Shown here piece by piece: positions 8,312 to 15,381 of a stretch of 20,379 nucleotides of DNA. The DNA lies in assembly GCA_902490325.1 (NCBI GenBank), contig CABUDJ010000035.1, positions 1-20,379 on the forward strand, written 5' to 3'. The position numbers and the translations under genes were made by a program. Within the stretch, counting starts at the first letter, position 1; the number at the start of each line of letters is the position of its first letter. The DNA is from an uncultured Collinsella sp. GTDB taxonomy: Bacteria; Actinomycetota; Coriobacteriia; Coriobacteriales; Coriobacteriaceae. The notes under the pieces were generated by a model, which was given only the letters and a program-made list of their open reading frames with translations, made no database searches and had not been told where the DNA came from.

Positions 8312-8340
8312 TTGAAAAATGTATATAACGACTATAACGT
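8312..8340 (+). promoter_or_regulatory. Promoter and operator of the DMT gene (TATAACG direct repeat)
   Basis: TATAACGACTATAACG (8324-8339) is a 7-bp direct repeat with 9-bp period. A possible promoter, TTGAAA (8312-8317) and TATAAC (8333-8338) with a short 15-bp spacer, overlaps it, which suits repression. The ten-base word TATAACG(T/A)CT recurs in inverted orientation upstream of the PTS operon and of the GntR gene at 15382. This placement also argues that translation starts downstream at 8380. Confidence 0.6.
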
Positions 8341-8379
8341 AGTGTGAAACATATTGGAAACAATACCGAGGAGGCTGCG

Positions 8380-9462
8380 TTGAAGAAAAGCAATCTGGGC
8401 TATGTGCTGGTGCTGATCGCCGCGCTTATGTGGGGCAGCATCGGAATCTTTGTAAACGGCATTGCGGCCATGGGCGTTTCGTCCCAGAGCATGGCTGCCT
8501 TTCGCTTGTTGGTCGGAGCGCTTGTCTTGGCGCCGGTCCTGATGTTTATGGGCTGCCGTCCGGGTGAGGGGTCTACCGTGGCTCAGGGTCCCCTGGCGCT
8601 ATTCAAGGCAAGCCCCAAAGAGCTCGTCCCCTGCGCACTTGTCGGTATCGTCGGCTTGGCCGTCGCCAACACCTGCTATTACGAGTGCATGGGCGAGGTG
8701 GGCATGTCCACGGCCTCGGTGCTGCTCTACACCTCGCCGGTGTTTGGCGTCATGCTCGGCCGCGTGCTTTATCGCGAGGACGTGACCCCCAACAAGCTCG
8801 TTGCCATTGTCTTTAACATCGTTGGCTGCGTGCTTGCGGTGACCAATGGCGACCTTTCCGGTTTTCATTTTTCGGTTTGGGGCGTCACGTCGGGCGTGAT
8901 TGCAGGCTTTTGCGGTGCGTCGCTTGCGGTGTTTAGCCGGATAGCAACCAAGACGGTCCACCCGCTGGCTGTCACGTTTTGGGGCTTTGTTTTTGGCGGT
9001 GCGGTTATGGCAGCTATCGCGGCTCCGTGGCCGGATGTCGCCGCGGCAATGTCGCCACAGCTGCTGTTGTTGTTCCTTGGCTTTGGACTCATCCCCACAG
9101 CCGTGGCCTACATCTTATATATGCAGGGTCTGTCCATGGGGCTCGAGACATCGAAAGTTCCCGTCGTAATGTCTTTCGAGACGGTCGTCACCGTACTGGT
9201 GGGCATTGGTGTCTATGCCGAGCCCGCCGGCGCGATCAAGGTCCTGGGCATCGTGCTGGTGCTCGCGTCCATCCTGATCATGAACACCGATTTCTCCAAG
9301 CTGCGCAACAGTGCCTTTGTCGGCCATATCGTTGAGAGCATGACCTTTAAGCCCAACGCGTGGTGGACGGAGAAATCGCAGGACATGGATCTGTTCCGCG
9401 AGCGCACCGGCATCGCGCTGGAGCCCACCGTGCAGGAAAGCCCCTGGTACTTTGTGCGATAG
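8380..9462 (+). CDS. DMT-superfamily (EamA) transporter
   Basis: This 360-residue membrane protein has two EamA repeats and about ten hydrophobic helices, the architecture of drug/metabolite transporters, many of which export amino acids or amines (RhtA, YddG and EamA are examples). The first repeat opens with LGYVLVLIAALMWGSIGIFV; the second ends near AEPAGAIKVLGIVLVLASI. A TTG start at 8380 is preferred: GAGGAGG (8368-8374) sits 5 nt upstream, whereas the GTG at 8344 in the same frame has no ribosome site and lies almost on the putative -10. The roughly 60-residue hydrophilic C-terminal tail (from NTDFSKL to the end) is longer than usual. It lies between an Amadori deglycase gene and the PTS operon and appears to share the PTS operator. 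Export of the amino acid or amine released by deglycation is my inference; import of an unphosphorylated substrate is the alternative. Confidence 0.85.
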   Translation: MKKSNLGYVLVLIAALMWGSIGIFVNGIAAMGVSSQSMAAFRLLVGALVLAPVLMFMGCRPGEGSTVAQGPLALFKASPKELVPCALVGIVGLAVANTCYYECMGEVGMSTASVLLYTSPVFGVMLGRVLYREDVTPNKLVAIVFNIVGCVLAVTNGDLSGFHFSVWGVTSGVIAGFCGASLAVFSRIATKTVHPLAVTFWGFVFGGAVMAAIAAPWPDVAAAMSPQLLLLFLGFGLIPTAVAYILYMQGLSMGLETSKVPVVMSFETVVTVLVGIGVYAEPAGAIKVLGIVLVLASILIMNTDFSKLRNSAFVGHIVESMTFKPNAWWTEKSQDMDLFRERTGIALEPTVQESPWYFVR

Positions 9463-9607
9463 AGGATTGCGCGCAGGGTCTGACCTCGGGTTATCCAGCC
9501 AGCGCCGGCCAACCCAGCCCCAACGTTTCAAGTACGTTAAACCCGTCAACGGTCGATTTTCATCCGCGAACGGTCTTTATACTAATTAGCAATATCCGCA
9601 ACGTATA

Positions 9608-9629
9608 AGACGTTATAATGACCATAACG
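9608..9629 (+). promoter_or_regulatory. Operator/promoter of the PTS operon
   Basis: AGACGTTATA (9608-9617) is the reverse complement of TATAACGTCT and is identical to 15330-15339. It forms an imperfect operator with CGTTAT (9611-9616) and ATAACG (9624-9629) as inverted arms 7 bp apart. A TATAAT at 9614-9619 inside the site is a good -10 candidate, but the -35 is weak, so the exact promoter is uncertain; TATACT at 9578-9583 is an alternative. The Shine-Dalgarno AAAGGAGGAGG starts at 9631. Confidence 0.6.
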
Positions 9630-9645
9630 AAAAGGAGGAGGCAAG

Positions 9646-10569
9646 ATGAATCAGATCATTCTCGCATCTCATGGCGGCCTGGCCGCAGGCGCCAAAGACA
9701 CGCTCGAGATGGTTCTCGGCGACGTGTCGAACGTCCACGTCGTGTCGCTTGCTCGTGACGACAAGGAGCCCATCACCAATAAGGTTGAGGCTATGATCGC
9801 CACGTTCAACGCGGACGACACCGTCTATGTGCTGACCGATATGCTCGGCAGCTCGGTCAACAACAACATGGTCGAGCTTTCCAAGAACGGCACGAAGTTC
9901 ACGGTGATCAGCGGTTTCAACATTCCGCTGGCACTGACGCTCGCTATGAGCCCCGCCCCCATCAAGGGCGCCGACCTCGCGGCCCTCATCAACGAGGCCC
10001 GCACCGGTCTGACCAACCCCAACGCACCGGTCGAGGTCGCCGCGGCTCCCGCCAAGAAGGCCAAGGCGTCCCGTCACAGCTCCGGTCCCGCCAAGATCGT
10101 CCTCGCGCGTCTTGACTATCGTCTGCTGCACGGCCAGGTCGTCTTTACCTGGACCACCAAGGTCCAGGCCGAGCGCATCATCGTCGTCGACAACGCTGCC
10201 GCCAACGATGACATCAAGAAGGGCGCCCTTAAGCTGGCCAAGCCCCAGGGCGTGCGCCTGAACGTCTTCACCGTCGAGCGTGCCCTCGCCAAGATGGATA
10301 AGCTCAACACCCTCGGCGAGCGCGTCATGTTCGTCTTTGGCAACACTGCCGAGATGCTGCAGTTCTGCCAGGGCTACAAGCTCGACGCCATCAACCTGGG
10401 CGCCACCGCCAACCACGACGGTGCCGATCAGATTGGCGGCAAGGACAGCTCCGTCTTCCTCGACGCCACCCAGAAGGCCGACGTCAACCAGCTGCTCGAC
10501 ATGGGCATCAAGCTCTACGTCCAGCAGACCCCTACGTATCAGAGCGTCGACATCGACGCCAAGCTGTAA
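9646..10569 (+). CDS. PTS mannose/fructose/sorbose-family EIIA-EIIB fusion
   Basis: The 307-residue cytoplasmic protein carries phosphate from HPr to an incoming sugar derivative. The EIIA domain (about 1-125) has the phosphorylated His9 in ASHGGLA. The EIIB domain (about 150-307) has His162 in the signature RLDYRLLHGQV. A short Ala/Lys-rich linker with AAPAKKAKAS joins them, as in E. coli ManX. It heads an operon with EIIC, EIID and, after a 199-bp gap, a FraB-like deglycase. That context recalls Salmonella gfrABCDEF, where a mannose-family PTS imports fructoselysine and glucoselysine with phosphorylation on C6. The strong Shine-Dalgarno and C-ending codons suggest high expression. The Amadori substrate is inferred from the deglycase neighbours; a plain hexose remains possible. 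Confidence 0.93.
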   Translation: MNQIILASHGGLAAGAKDTLEMVLGDVSNVHVVSLARDDKEPITNKVEAMIATFNADDTVYVLTDMLGSSVNNNMVELSKNGTKFTVISGFNIPLALTLAMSPAPIKGADLAALINEARTGLTNPNAPVEVAAAPAKKAKASRHSSGPAKIVLARLDYRLLHGQVVFTWTTKVQAERIIVVDNAAANDDIKKGALKLAKPQGVRLNVFTVERALAKMDKLNTLGERVMFVFGNTAEMLQFCQGYKLDAINLGATANHDGADQIGGKDSSVFLDATQKADVNQLLDMGIKLYVQQTPTYQSVDIDAKL

Positions 10570-10605
10570 TCAACCAGGCTTTTGCCTGACTGAAAGGAGA
10601 AGGGT

Positions 10606-11400
10606 ATGAATACGTTCATCAGTGCGGTGCTCGTCGGCCTCGTCGGCGTGTTCTGCATGTGGGACTCCCGCCTGCTCGGTCGTCTTAACTTTGAGCAGCC
10701 CCTCGTTGGCGCTACGCTCGTCGGTCTGCTGCTGGGCGATGTGCCCACCGGCCTTGCCGTCGGTGCCGCCGTCGAGCTCGTGTCCATGGGCCTGGTGCAG
10801 GTCGGCGCCGCCGTTCCGCCCGATATGGTCCTGGGCGGCATCGTGGCCGCTGCCTTTGCGTGCCTGACCGATGCTTCCGCCGAGACCGCCATGACGATCG
10901 CCATCCCGGTCGCCGTCCTGGGTCAGCTCCTCGGCATCGTGTTCCGTTCCATCATCGCCGCCCTCACCCATGTGGCAGATAGCGCGATCGATAACGGAAA
11001 GTTCAAGACCGCTTACCGTATGCACATCTGCGCCGGCTCCGGTCTGTACGCCGTCATGTACTTCCTGCCGATCTTCCTCGCCGTCTTTGTTGGCACCGAC
11101 CTGGTTCAGGCCATCGTCAACATGGTTCCCGAGTGGCTGTCCACTGGTCTTAACGTTTCGACCAAGATCATGACCGCCTACGGCTTGGCCCTGCTGCTCA
11201 CCATGATGATCAAGAAGGGTATGACTCCGTTCCTGTTCATCGGTTTCCTGCTCGCCGCTTACCTCAACCTGTCCGTCATCGCGGTCGCTCTGATCGGTGT
11301 GTGCCTGGCTGTCGTCTTCATGGGCTTCAAGTTCAACAGTTCCCATGCAGCCGCCGGTGTCGATTCCGACTACGATCCGCTCGAAGACGACGAAGACTAA
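10606..11400 (+). CDS. PTS mannose/sorbose-family EIIC membrane subunit
   Basis: This 264-residue polytopic protein forms part of the sugar channel with EIID. Family marks include the N-terminal SAVLVGLVGVFCMWD, QPLVGATLVGLLLGD, and the VELVSMGLVQVGAAVPPD segment typical of EIIC-sorbose proteins. About seven to eight hydrophobic stretches are visible. The cytoplasmic C-terminus ends in an acidic run, DPLEDDED. GAAAGGAGAAGG precedes the ATG by a normal distance. The 36-bp gap after the EIIAB gene holds a 5-bp hairpin with a TTTT loop (CAGGC/GCCTG, 10575-10588), perhaps for differential expression or message stability. The EIID gene starts 13 bp downstream. Confidence 0.94.
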   Translation: MNTFISAVLVGLVGVFCMWDSRLLGRLNFEQPLVGATLVGLLLGDVPTGLAVGAAVELVSMGLVQVGAAVPPDMVLGGIVAAAFACLTDASAETAMTIAIPVAVLGQLLGIVFRSIIAALTHVADSAIDNGKFKTAYRMHICAGSGLYAVMYFLPIFLAVFVGTDLVQAIVNMVPEWLSTGLNVSTKIMTAYGLALLLTMMIKKGMTPFLFIGFLLAAYLNLSVIAVALIGVCLAVVFMGFKFNSSHAAAGVDSDYDPLEDDED

Positions 11401-11413
11401 GGAGGAACACACT

Positions 11414-12247
11414 ATGGCAACCGCAACCAAGGACGTGTCCCTGAACAAGAAGGTCAGCCAGTTCTTCTGGCGCTCCTGGGCCATCCAGGCCTCTTGGAAC
11501 TACGAGCGTCAGATGAACATGGGCTTCCTCTACGGCATGGTTCCCACGCTCGACCGCCTCTATCCGGATGAGTCCGACCCCAAGCAGCTCGCTGCTAAGA
11601 AAGAGGCTTACCACCGTCACATGGCGTTCTACAACTGCACCCCGCAGACGAGCGCCTTCATCCTGGGCCTCTCCGCTTCCATGGAGGAGGAGTACGCCAA
11701 GGATCCCGAGAACTTCGACCCCGATTCGATCAACGCGGTCAAGACCTCCCTCATGGGCCCGCTTTCCGGTATCGGTGACTCCTTCTTCCAGGGCACCATC
11801 CGCGTCATCGCCTTTGGTCTGGGCGTTCAGCTGGCTCAGCAGGGCTCCATCATGGGCCCGATTCTGGCCATGCTCATCTCCATCGTCCCCTCCGTGCTGA
11901 TCACTTGGTTCGCTGCCAAGATGGGTTATCAGGGCGGCCACCAGTACCTGAGCAAGCTCCAGGGCGGCGACCTCATGGAGAAGCTCATGTATGTCTGCGG
12001 CATCGTGGGTCTTATGTCCGTGGGCGGCATGATCGCCACGCTGATCGGCGCCACCACCCCGCTGCAGTTCGCTGACGGCACCGTCGTTATCCAGGACATC
12101 CTGGACGGCATGATGCCTCAGATGATCTCCCTCGGCCTCACTGGCCTTATGTATGCGCTCATCAAGAAGAACGTCAACACCGGTTGGCTTCTCGTGATCG
12201 CCATCGTGGGCGGCATCGCCCTCTCCGCGGCCGGCATCCTGGCCTAG
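11414..12247 (+). CDS. PTS mannose-family EIID membrane subunit
   Basis: The 277-residue protein is the EIID subunit unique to the mannose PTS family. Hallmarks are FFWRSWAIQASWNYERQMN near the N-terminus, YNCTPQTSAFILGLSASMEE, SLMGPLSGIGDSFFQGT, and hydrophobic C-terminal segments. EIID partners with EIIC to bind and move the sugar across the membrane. The ATG at 11414 is preferred because GGAGGA (11401-11406) follows the EIIC stop; an upstream ATG in the same frame at 11297 would overlap 104 bases of EIIC and has no support. Length matches the usual 270-285 residues. Confidence 0.95.
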   Translation: MATATKDVSLNKKVSQFFWRSWAIQASWNYERQMNMGFLYGMVPTLDRLYPDESDPKQLAAKKEAYHRHMAFYNCTPQTSAFILGLSASMEEEYAKDPENFDPDSINAVKTSLMGPLSGIGDSFFQGTIRVIAFGLGVQLAQQGSIMGPILAMLISIVPSVLITWFAAKMGYQGGHQYLSKLQGGDLMEKLMYVCGIVGLMSVGGMIATLIGATTPLQFADGTVVIQDILDGMMPQMISLGLTGLMYALIKKNVNTGWLLVIAIVGGIALSAAGILA

Positions 12248-12282
12248 TCGCGATCGAGCGTCTAATCGCTTTCCCCCGGGGG

Positions 12283-12311
12283 CCTGCCTGGCATCCCATA
12301 CCCCAGGCAGG
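12283..12311 (+). terminator. Hairpin between EIID and SIS2 genes
   Basis: CCTGCCTGG (12283-12291) pairs perfectly with CCAGGCAGG (12303-12311) around an 11-nt loop. The downstream sequence is TTCCC rather than a T-run. It may partly end transcription, giving lower or separately set levels of the deglycase downstream. Confidence 0.45.
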
Positions 12312-12326
12312 TTCCCATCCCCAAAC

Positions 12327-12354
12327 GTGACAAAGGGACCGTCCCTTATGTCAC
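12327..12354. repeat. 28-bp palindrome GTGACA...TGTCAC
   Basis: GTGACAAAGGGAC (12327-12339) and GTCCCTTATGTCAC (12341-12354) are complementary apart from one extra base. The AGGGAC/GTCCC core resembles the TGTCCCC of the 38-bp repeats at 6181 and 14159. It looks like a dispersed palindromic repeat, not a coding sequence. From memory, similar TGACA-AAGGGAC palindromes are common in Coriobacteria and some Firmicutes; this needs a genome search. Confidence 0.6.
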
Positions 12355-12446
12355 ATCCTCGACGGGCTGGCGACTCGGCCCAAATCACGGTAACCCTGCG
12401 AGCGTCCGGCAATGTGGCGCCGCAAAAATCGAAAGGAATGTGTCAG

Positions 12447-13430
12447 ATGTACGAGATCGACCTTAACCTCCCTAAGCAGATCGTCGCTGACGTCCTGTCC
12501 AACCACGAGATCCACAGCGTTGCCTTCGTCGGCTGCGGTGCCTCCATGTCCGACCTGTACCCCGCCAAGTACTTCCTGGCCAACAACACGGACAAGCTGA
12601 ACGTTCAGATCTTCACCGCTAACGAGTTCAACTACGACACGCCTTCCTGGGTCAACGAGCACACCTTCGTGATCACCTGCTCCCTCGGTGGCTCCACGCC
12701 CGAGACCGTCGAGGCCAACAAGACCGCCAAGAAGCACAACTGCCCGGTCGTCTCCCTCACCAACAAGGCTGGCTCCGCTCTGACCGTCGACGCCGACCAC
12801 GTCATCGTCCACGGCTTCCACGCCAACTATGCCGCTAAGGCCGAGAAGCCTGGCTACGCCATCGCTCTTGCTCTCGAGATCCTTCAGCAGACCGAGGGCT
12901 ATGATCACTACGAGGATATGATCACCGGCCTCACCAACATCTTCGACCTGTGCGAGAACGCCGCTCAGCACTGCACCAAGCTCGCCAAGAAGTTCGCTGA
13001 GGACTTCAAGGACGACAAGATGATCTACTTCATGGCTTCCGGTGCCTCCGAGAAGATGGCTTATTCTCACGCCGCCTTCCTGTTCACCGAGATGCAGTGG
13101 ATCGACGCCGCCGCCTACAACACCGGCGAGTACTTCCACGGCCCGTTCGAGGTTTCCACCGAGGGTAAGCCCTACGTCTTCTTCATGTCCGATGGTGCTA
13201 CCCGTCCGATGGACGCCCGCGCCCTCACCTTCCTTGAGCGCATGGGCGCCAAGGTCGCTCTGATCGACTCCAAGGACTACGGTCTGGCCGACGCCGTGCC
13301 GGCGAGCGTCATCACCTACTTCAACCCGCTGCTGCACCTCGCCGTTATGCGCGAGTACGGCAACCAGATCGCCGAGGCCCGTCAGCACCCGCTGACCATG
13401 CGTCGCTACATGTGGAAGCTTTCCTACTAA
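12447..13430 (+). CDS. SIS-domain protein, FraB/FrlB-type 6-phospho-Amadori deglycase (SIS2)
   Basis: The 327-residue double-SIS protein has GCGASMSDLYPAKYFL, a phosphate loop SLGGSTPET, LQQTEGYDHYEDM, and TEMQW followed by GEYFHGPFE. It carries the Glu215/His231 pair (16 apart) expected to act as general base and acid in deglycation. The C-terminus EARQHPLTMRRYMWKLSY closely resembles my recollection of Salmonella FraB (6-phosphofructose-aspartate deglycase), where the pair is Glu214/His230. As the last gene of the PTS operon it most likely splits the phosphorylated PTS substrate into glucose 6-phosphate and an amino acid. The ATG at 12447 is chosen because GAAAGGA lies 9 nt upstream; upstream in-frame ATGs fall in the intergenic repeat region. 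A 199-bp gap with a hairpin and a palindromic repeat separates it from EIID. Codon use suggests high expression. Confidence 0.85.
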   Translation: MYEIDLNLPKQIVADVLSNHEIHSVAFVGCGASMSDLYPAKYFLANNTDKLNVQIFTANEFNYDTPSWVNEHTFVITCSLGGSTPETVEANKTAKKHNCPVVSLTNKAGSALTVDADHVIVHGFHANYAAKAEKPGYAIALALEILQQTEGYDHYEDMITGLTNIFDLCENAAQHCTKLAKKFAEDFKDDKMIYFMASGASEKMAYSHAAFLFTEMQWIDAAAYNTGEYFHGPFEVSTEGKPYVFFMSDGATRPMDARALTFLERMGAKVALIDSKDYGLADAVPASVITYFNPLLHLAVMREYGNQIAEARQHPLTMRRYMWKLSY

Positions 13431-13464
13431 TCACAAGTAAGTAAACCTTACGGGTTGATTGAGA

Positions 13465-13496
13465 GGGGATGGGGTTTGCGCCCCGTCCCCTTTTTT
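13465..13496 (+). terminator. Rho-independent terminator of the PTS-deglycase operon
   Basis: GGGGATGGGG (13465-13474) pairs with CCCCGTCCCC (13481-13490) with one G-T wobble and a 6-nt loop, followed by six T. The next gene's Shine-Dalgarno lies less than 10 bp further on, so that gene depends on readthrough or on a promoter inside this short region. Confidence 0.92.
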
Positions 13497-13516
13497 GCTC
13501 TTGAGAGGAGATGCGT

Positions 13517-14146
13517 ATGATCAAGGCAGTGCTGTTTGATATGGACGGCGTGCTGGTCGATACCGAGTGGTTCTACAACCGCCGCCGCGTGGCGTTTATG
13601 GAGGAGAAGGGGTTCCACTTTGACGAGATCCCCGATCTCTCGGGGTCTAACGAGCCGGCCATTTGGCAGGCGCTGGTGCCCGACGATGTTGAGTTGCGCG
13701 AGCGCCTGCGCGTGGAGTACAAGCAGGTCTACAGCCCGGTCCATCCCGTTCCGTATGCCGAGCTGCTCAACGAGCAGACAGAGCCGGTGATGCGCGAACT
13801 GCACGAGCGCGGCGTGAAGTGTGCCATCGCGAGCTCGTCCTATCGCGAGCTGATTGACGAGCTGGTGGAGATCGCCGGTATCGCCGACGTGCTGGACTAC
13901 ACCATCAGCGGCCACGAGTGCAGCGCGTTTAAGCCCGACCCCGAGATCTACCTGCGCGCCATGGAGACGCTGGGCGTGGAGCCGGCCGAGTGCCTGGTCA
14001 TCGAGGACTCGCCCTTGGGTATCGAGGCAGGCAAGCGCTCCGGTGCTCGCGTTTTGGCTTTGCGTCCGCACGAGGGCGTCAACCTGGACCAGTCCGCCGC
14101 CGATACCATCATCGACAACCTCACCGACATCCTTTCAGCCATCTAG
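13517..14146 (+). CDS. HAD-superfamily phosphatase, beta-phosphoglucomutase-like subfamily
   Basis: The 209-residue cytoplasmic protein has all four HAD motifs: D8-x-D10 in LFDMDGVLVD (nucleophile and acid/base), SSS in motif II after CAIA, the motif III lysine in FKPDPEIY, and the Mg-binding Asp in VIEDSPLGIEAG. A helical cap between motifs I and II places it in subfamily IA, with phosphoglycolate phosphatase, beta-phosphoglucomutase and sugar phosphatases. The ATG at 13517 is preferred over 13511 because GAGAGGAG ends at 13510 and would otherwise abut the start. It sits directly behind the PTS-operon terminator; a role in trimming sugar phosphates made by the upstream pathway is possible but unsupported. 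The substrate is unknown. Confidence 0.88.
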   Translation: MIKAVLFDMDGVLVDTEWFYNRRRVAFMEEKGFHFDEIPDLSGSNEPAIWQALVPDDVELRERLRVEYKQVYSPVHPVPYAELLNEQTEPVMRELHERGVKCAIASSSYRELIDELVEIAGIADVLDYTISGHECSAFKPDPEIYLRAMETLGVEPAECLVIEDSPLGIEAGKRSGARVLALRPHEGVNLDQSAADTIIDNLTDILSAI

Positions 14147-14158
14147 CCATCTAGCGGC

Positions 14159-14196
14159 AAACCACCACGAAGGTGCCTGTCTCCTTTGTGGTGGTT
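14159..14196. repeat. 38-bp palindromic repeat, copy 2
   Basis: It matches 6181-6218 at 37 of 38 positions (T instead of C at 14182). The arms AAACCACCACGAAGG and CCTTTGTGGTGGTT can form a hairpin that could end HAD-gene transcription. The right arm ends in TTGGGC (14195-14200), which with TACAAT (14219-14224, 18-bp spacer) would make a promoter for the YitT gene, so the repeat may supply a -35. Confidence 0.85.
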
Positions 14197-14224
14197 GGGC
14201 GCCCGTCTCGCTCCATGCTACAAT
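14195..14224 (+). promoter_or_regulatory. Candidate promoter of the YitT-family gene
   Basis: TTGGGC (14195-14200) and TACAAT (14219-14224) are 18 bp apart, about 45 bp before the GTG start. The -10 is good and the -35 moderate; it partly overlaps the palindromic repeat. This is a pattern-based call only. Confidence 0.45.
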
Positions 14225-14269
14225 CGCCGACATGCCCCACAATTACATCTGCCTTCGAAAGGAGCCTGC

Positions 14270-15277
14270 GTGGCGAACGCCATCGATAAGCTCACGGACC
14301 GCGTGCTCGTGCTCGGCCGTCTTACCATCGTCCGTCGCGCCATCACGGCGGTGGCGGTCACCATATCCGCCGTGCTTCAGACCTTCCTGATCCAGGCGTT
14401 CATTCAGCCCGCCGACCTGCTTCCGAGCGGTCTCACCGGCGTCGCGGTCCTGCTCGATCGCGTTACCTCGCTCGGCGGTGTTCATATCGACACCTCGCTC
14501 GGCATGCTCGCGCTCAATATTCCCGTGGCGCTTCTGTGCTGGAGCGGCATTAGCAAGCGCTTCGTCATCTTCTCGATGATGCAGGTCGTGCTCTCGTCGC
14601 TGTTCCTCAACGTCTTTCACTTCGCGCCGTTTTTGGGCGACAAGATCATGCTCATTATTTTTGGCGGTGTGGTCTCGGGTCTGGGCGCTGCCATCGCGCT
14701 CAAGTCCGGCGCATCCACCGGCGGCACCGACTTTATCGCGCTGTGGGTCTCCAACCACACGGGCAAGACCATCTGGGGCGTTATCTTTGGTTTCAACTGC
14801 TTTATCCTGGCGATCTTTGGCTTTATGTTTGGCTGGGACAATGCGGCGTACTCCATCGTGTTCCAGTTTATTTCGACCAAGACCATCGACAGTTTCTATC
14901 GTCGCTACGACCGCGTGACGCTCCAGATCACGACGCGCAAGGCAGACGAGGTCATGACTGCCTATGTTGACCATTTTCAGCACGGCATTAGCTGTGCCGA
15001 GGTCATCGGCGGATACAGCCGCGAAAAGATGTACCTGCTGCATGCCGTTGTCTCGACCTACGAGAGCCAGGACATTATCAAACTGGTGTGCGACATTGAT
15101 CCCGGCGCCGTGATCAACGTGTTCCACACGCTCAACTTTGTGGGCGGCTGGTGGGGCGGCCATGTCGACGAGCCCATGCCCACGGCCGTACCCGATCCCG
15201 ATAAGCCCGCGCGCATGGCCTGCAGGCAGGCGCGCCTCATCGAGCAGGACAGCCTGCAGCAGGACGACGGCAAGTAA
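14270..15277 (+). CDS. YitT-family membrane protein (DUF161 + DUF2179)
   Basis: The 335-residue protein has an N-terminal membrane region of about five to six helices (residues about 18-215) with LPSGLTGVAVLLD, SGASTGGTDFIALW and a GVVSGLGAAIALKSG glycine motif typical of YitT/DUF161. A C-terminal soluble DUF2179 domain follows (RVTLQITTRKADEVM...HGISCAEVIGGYS...DPGAVINVFHTLNFVGG). The family is widespread in gut Firmicutes and Actinobacteria; its function is not established, though transport has been suggested. The GTG at 14270 is chosen because GAAAGGAG (14257-14264) precedes it at the right spacing; further upstream the frame runs into the repeat and promoter. The last 40 residues are polar and variable. 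It does not obviously belong to the surrounding carbohydrate pathway. Confidence 0.87.
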   Translation: MANAIDKLTDRVLVLGRLTIVRRAITAVAVTISAVLQTFLIQAFIQPADLLPSGLTGVAVLLDRVTSLGGVHIDTSLGMLALNIPVALLCWSGISKRFVIFSMMQVVLSSLFLNVFHFAPFLGDKIMLIIFGGVVSGLGAAIALKSGASTGGTDFIALWVSNHTGKTIWGVIFGFNCFILAIFGFMFGWDNAAYSIVFQFISTKTIDSFYRRYDRVTLQITTRKADEVMTAYVDHFQHGISCAEVIGGYSREKMYLLHAVVSTYESQDIIKLVCDIDPGAVINVFHTLNFVGGWWGGHVDEPMPTAVPDPDKPARMACRQARLIEQDSLQQDDGK

Positions 15278-15329
15278 GGATTTGCTGTATGTGGTGTATC
15301 GTTTTATCAAACTGAGGTAACATATAAAA

Positions 15330-15342
15330 AGACGTTATATAC
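15330..15342 (+). promoter_or_regulatory. Operator upstream of the GntR2 gene
   Basis: AGACGTTATATAC (15330-15342) shares AGACGTTATA with the PTS-operon site. Its reverse complement contains GTATATAACG, which is identical to 8321-8330 upstream of the DMT gene. It lies about 40 bp before the GntR2 start, next to a TATAAA at 15323-15328, as expected for autoregulation. Confidence 0.6.
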
Positions 15343-15381
15343 GTATTAGTTATTTCGATATTTTGATAAGAGTGATCAGAC

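Noticed and set aside
9463..9607. Possible terminator or riboswitch between the DMT gene and the PTS operon
   Set aside because: Only short weak inverted words are visible and no known riboswitch core could be recognised.
11297..11413. Upstream extension of the EIID gene overlapping EIIC
   Set aside because: The added residues are the out-of-frame reading of EIIC; a strong ribosome site supports ATG 11414.
12327..12446. N-terminal extension of SIS2
   Set aside because: It would translate the palindromic repeat and unrelated spacer; the ribosome site and family start support ATG 12447.
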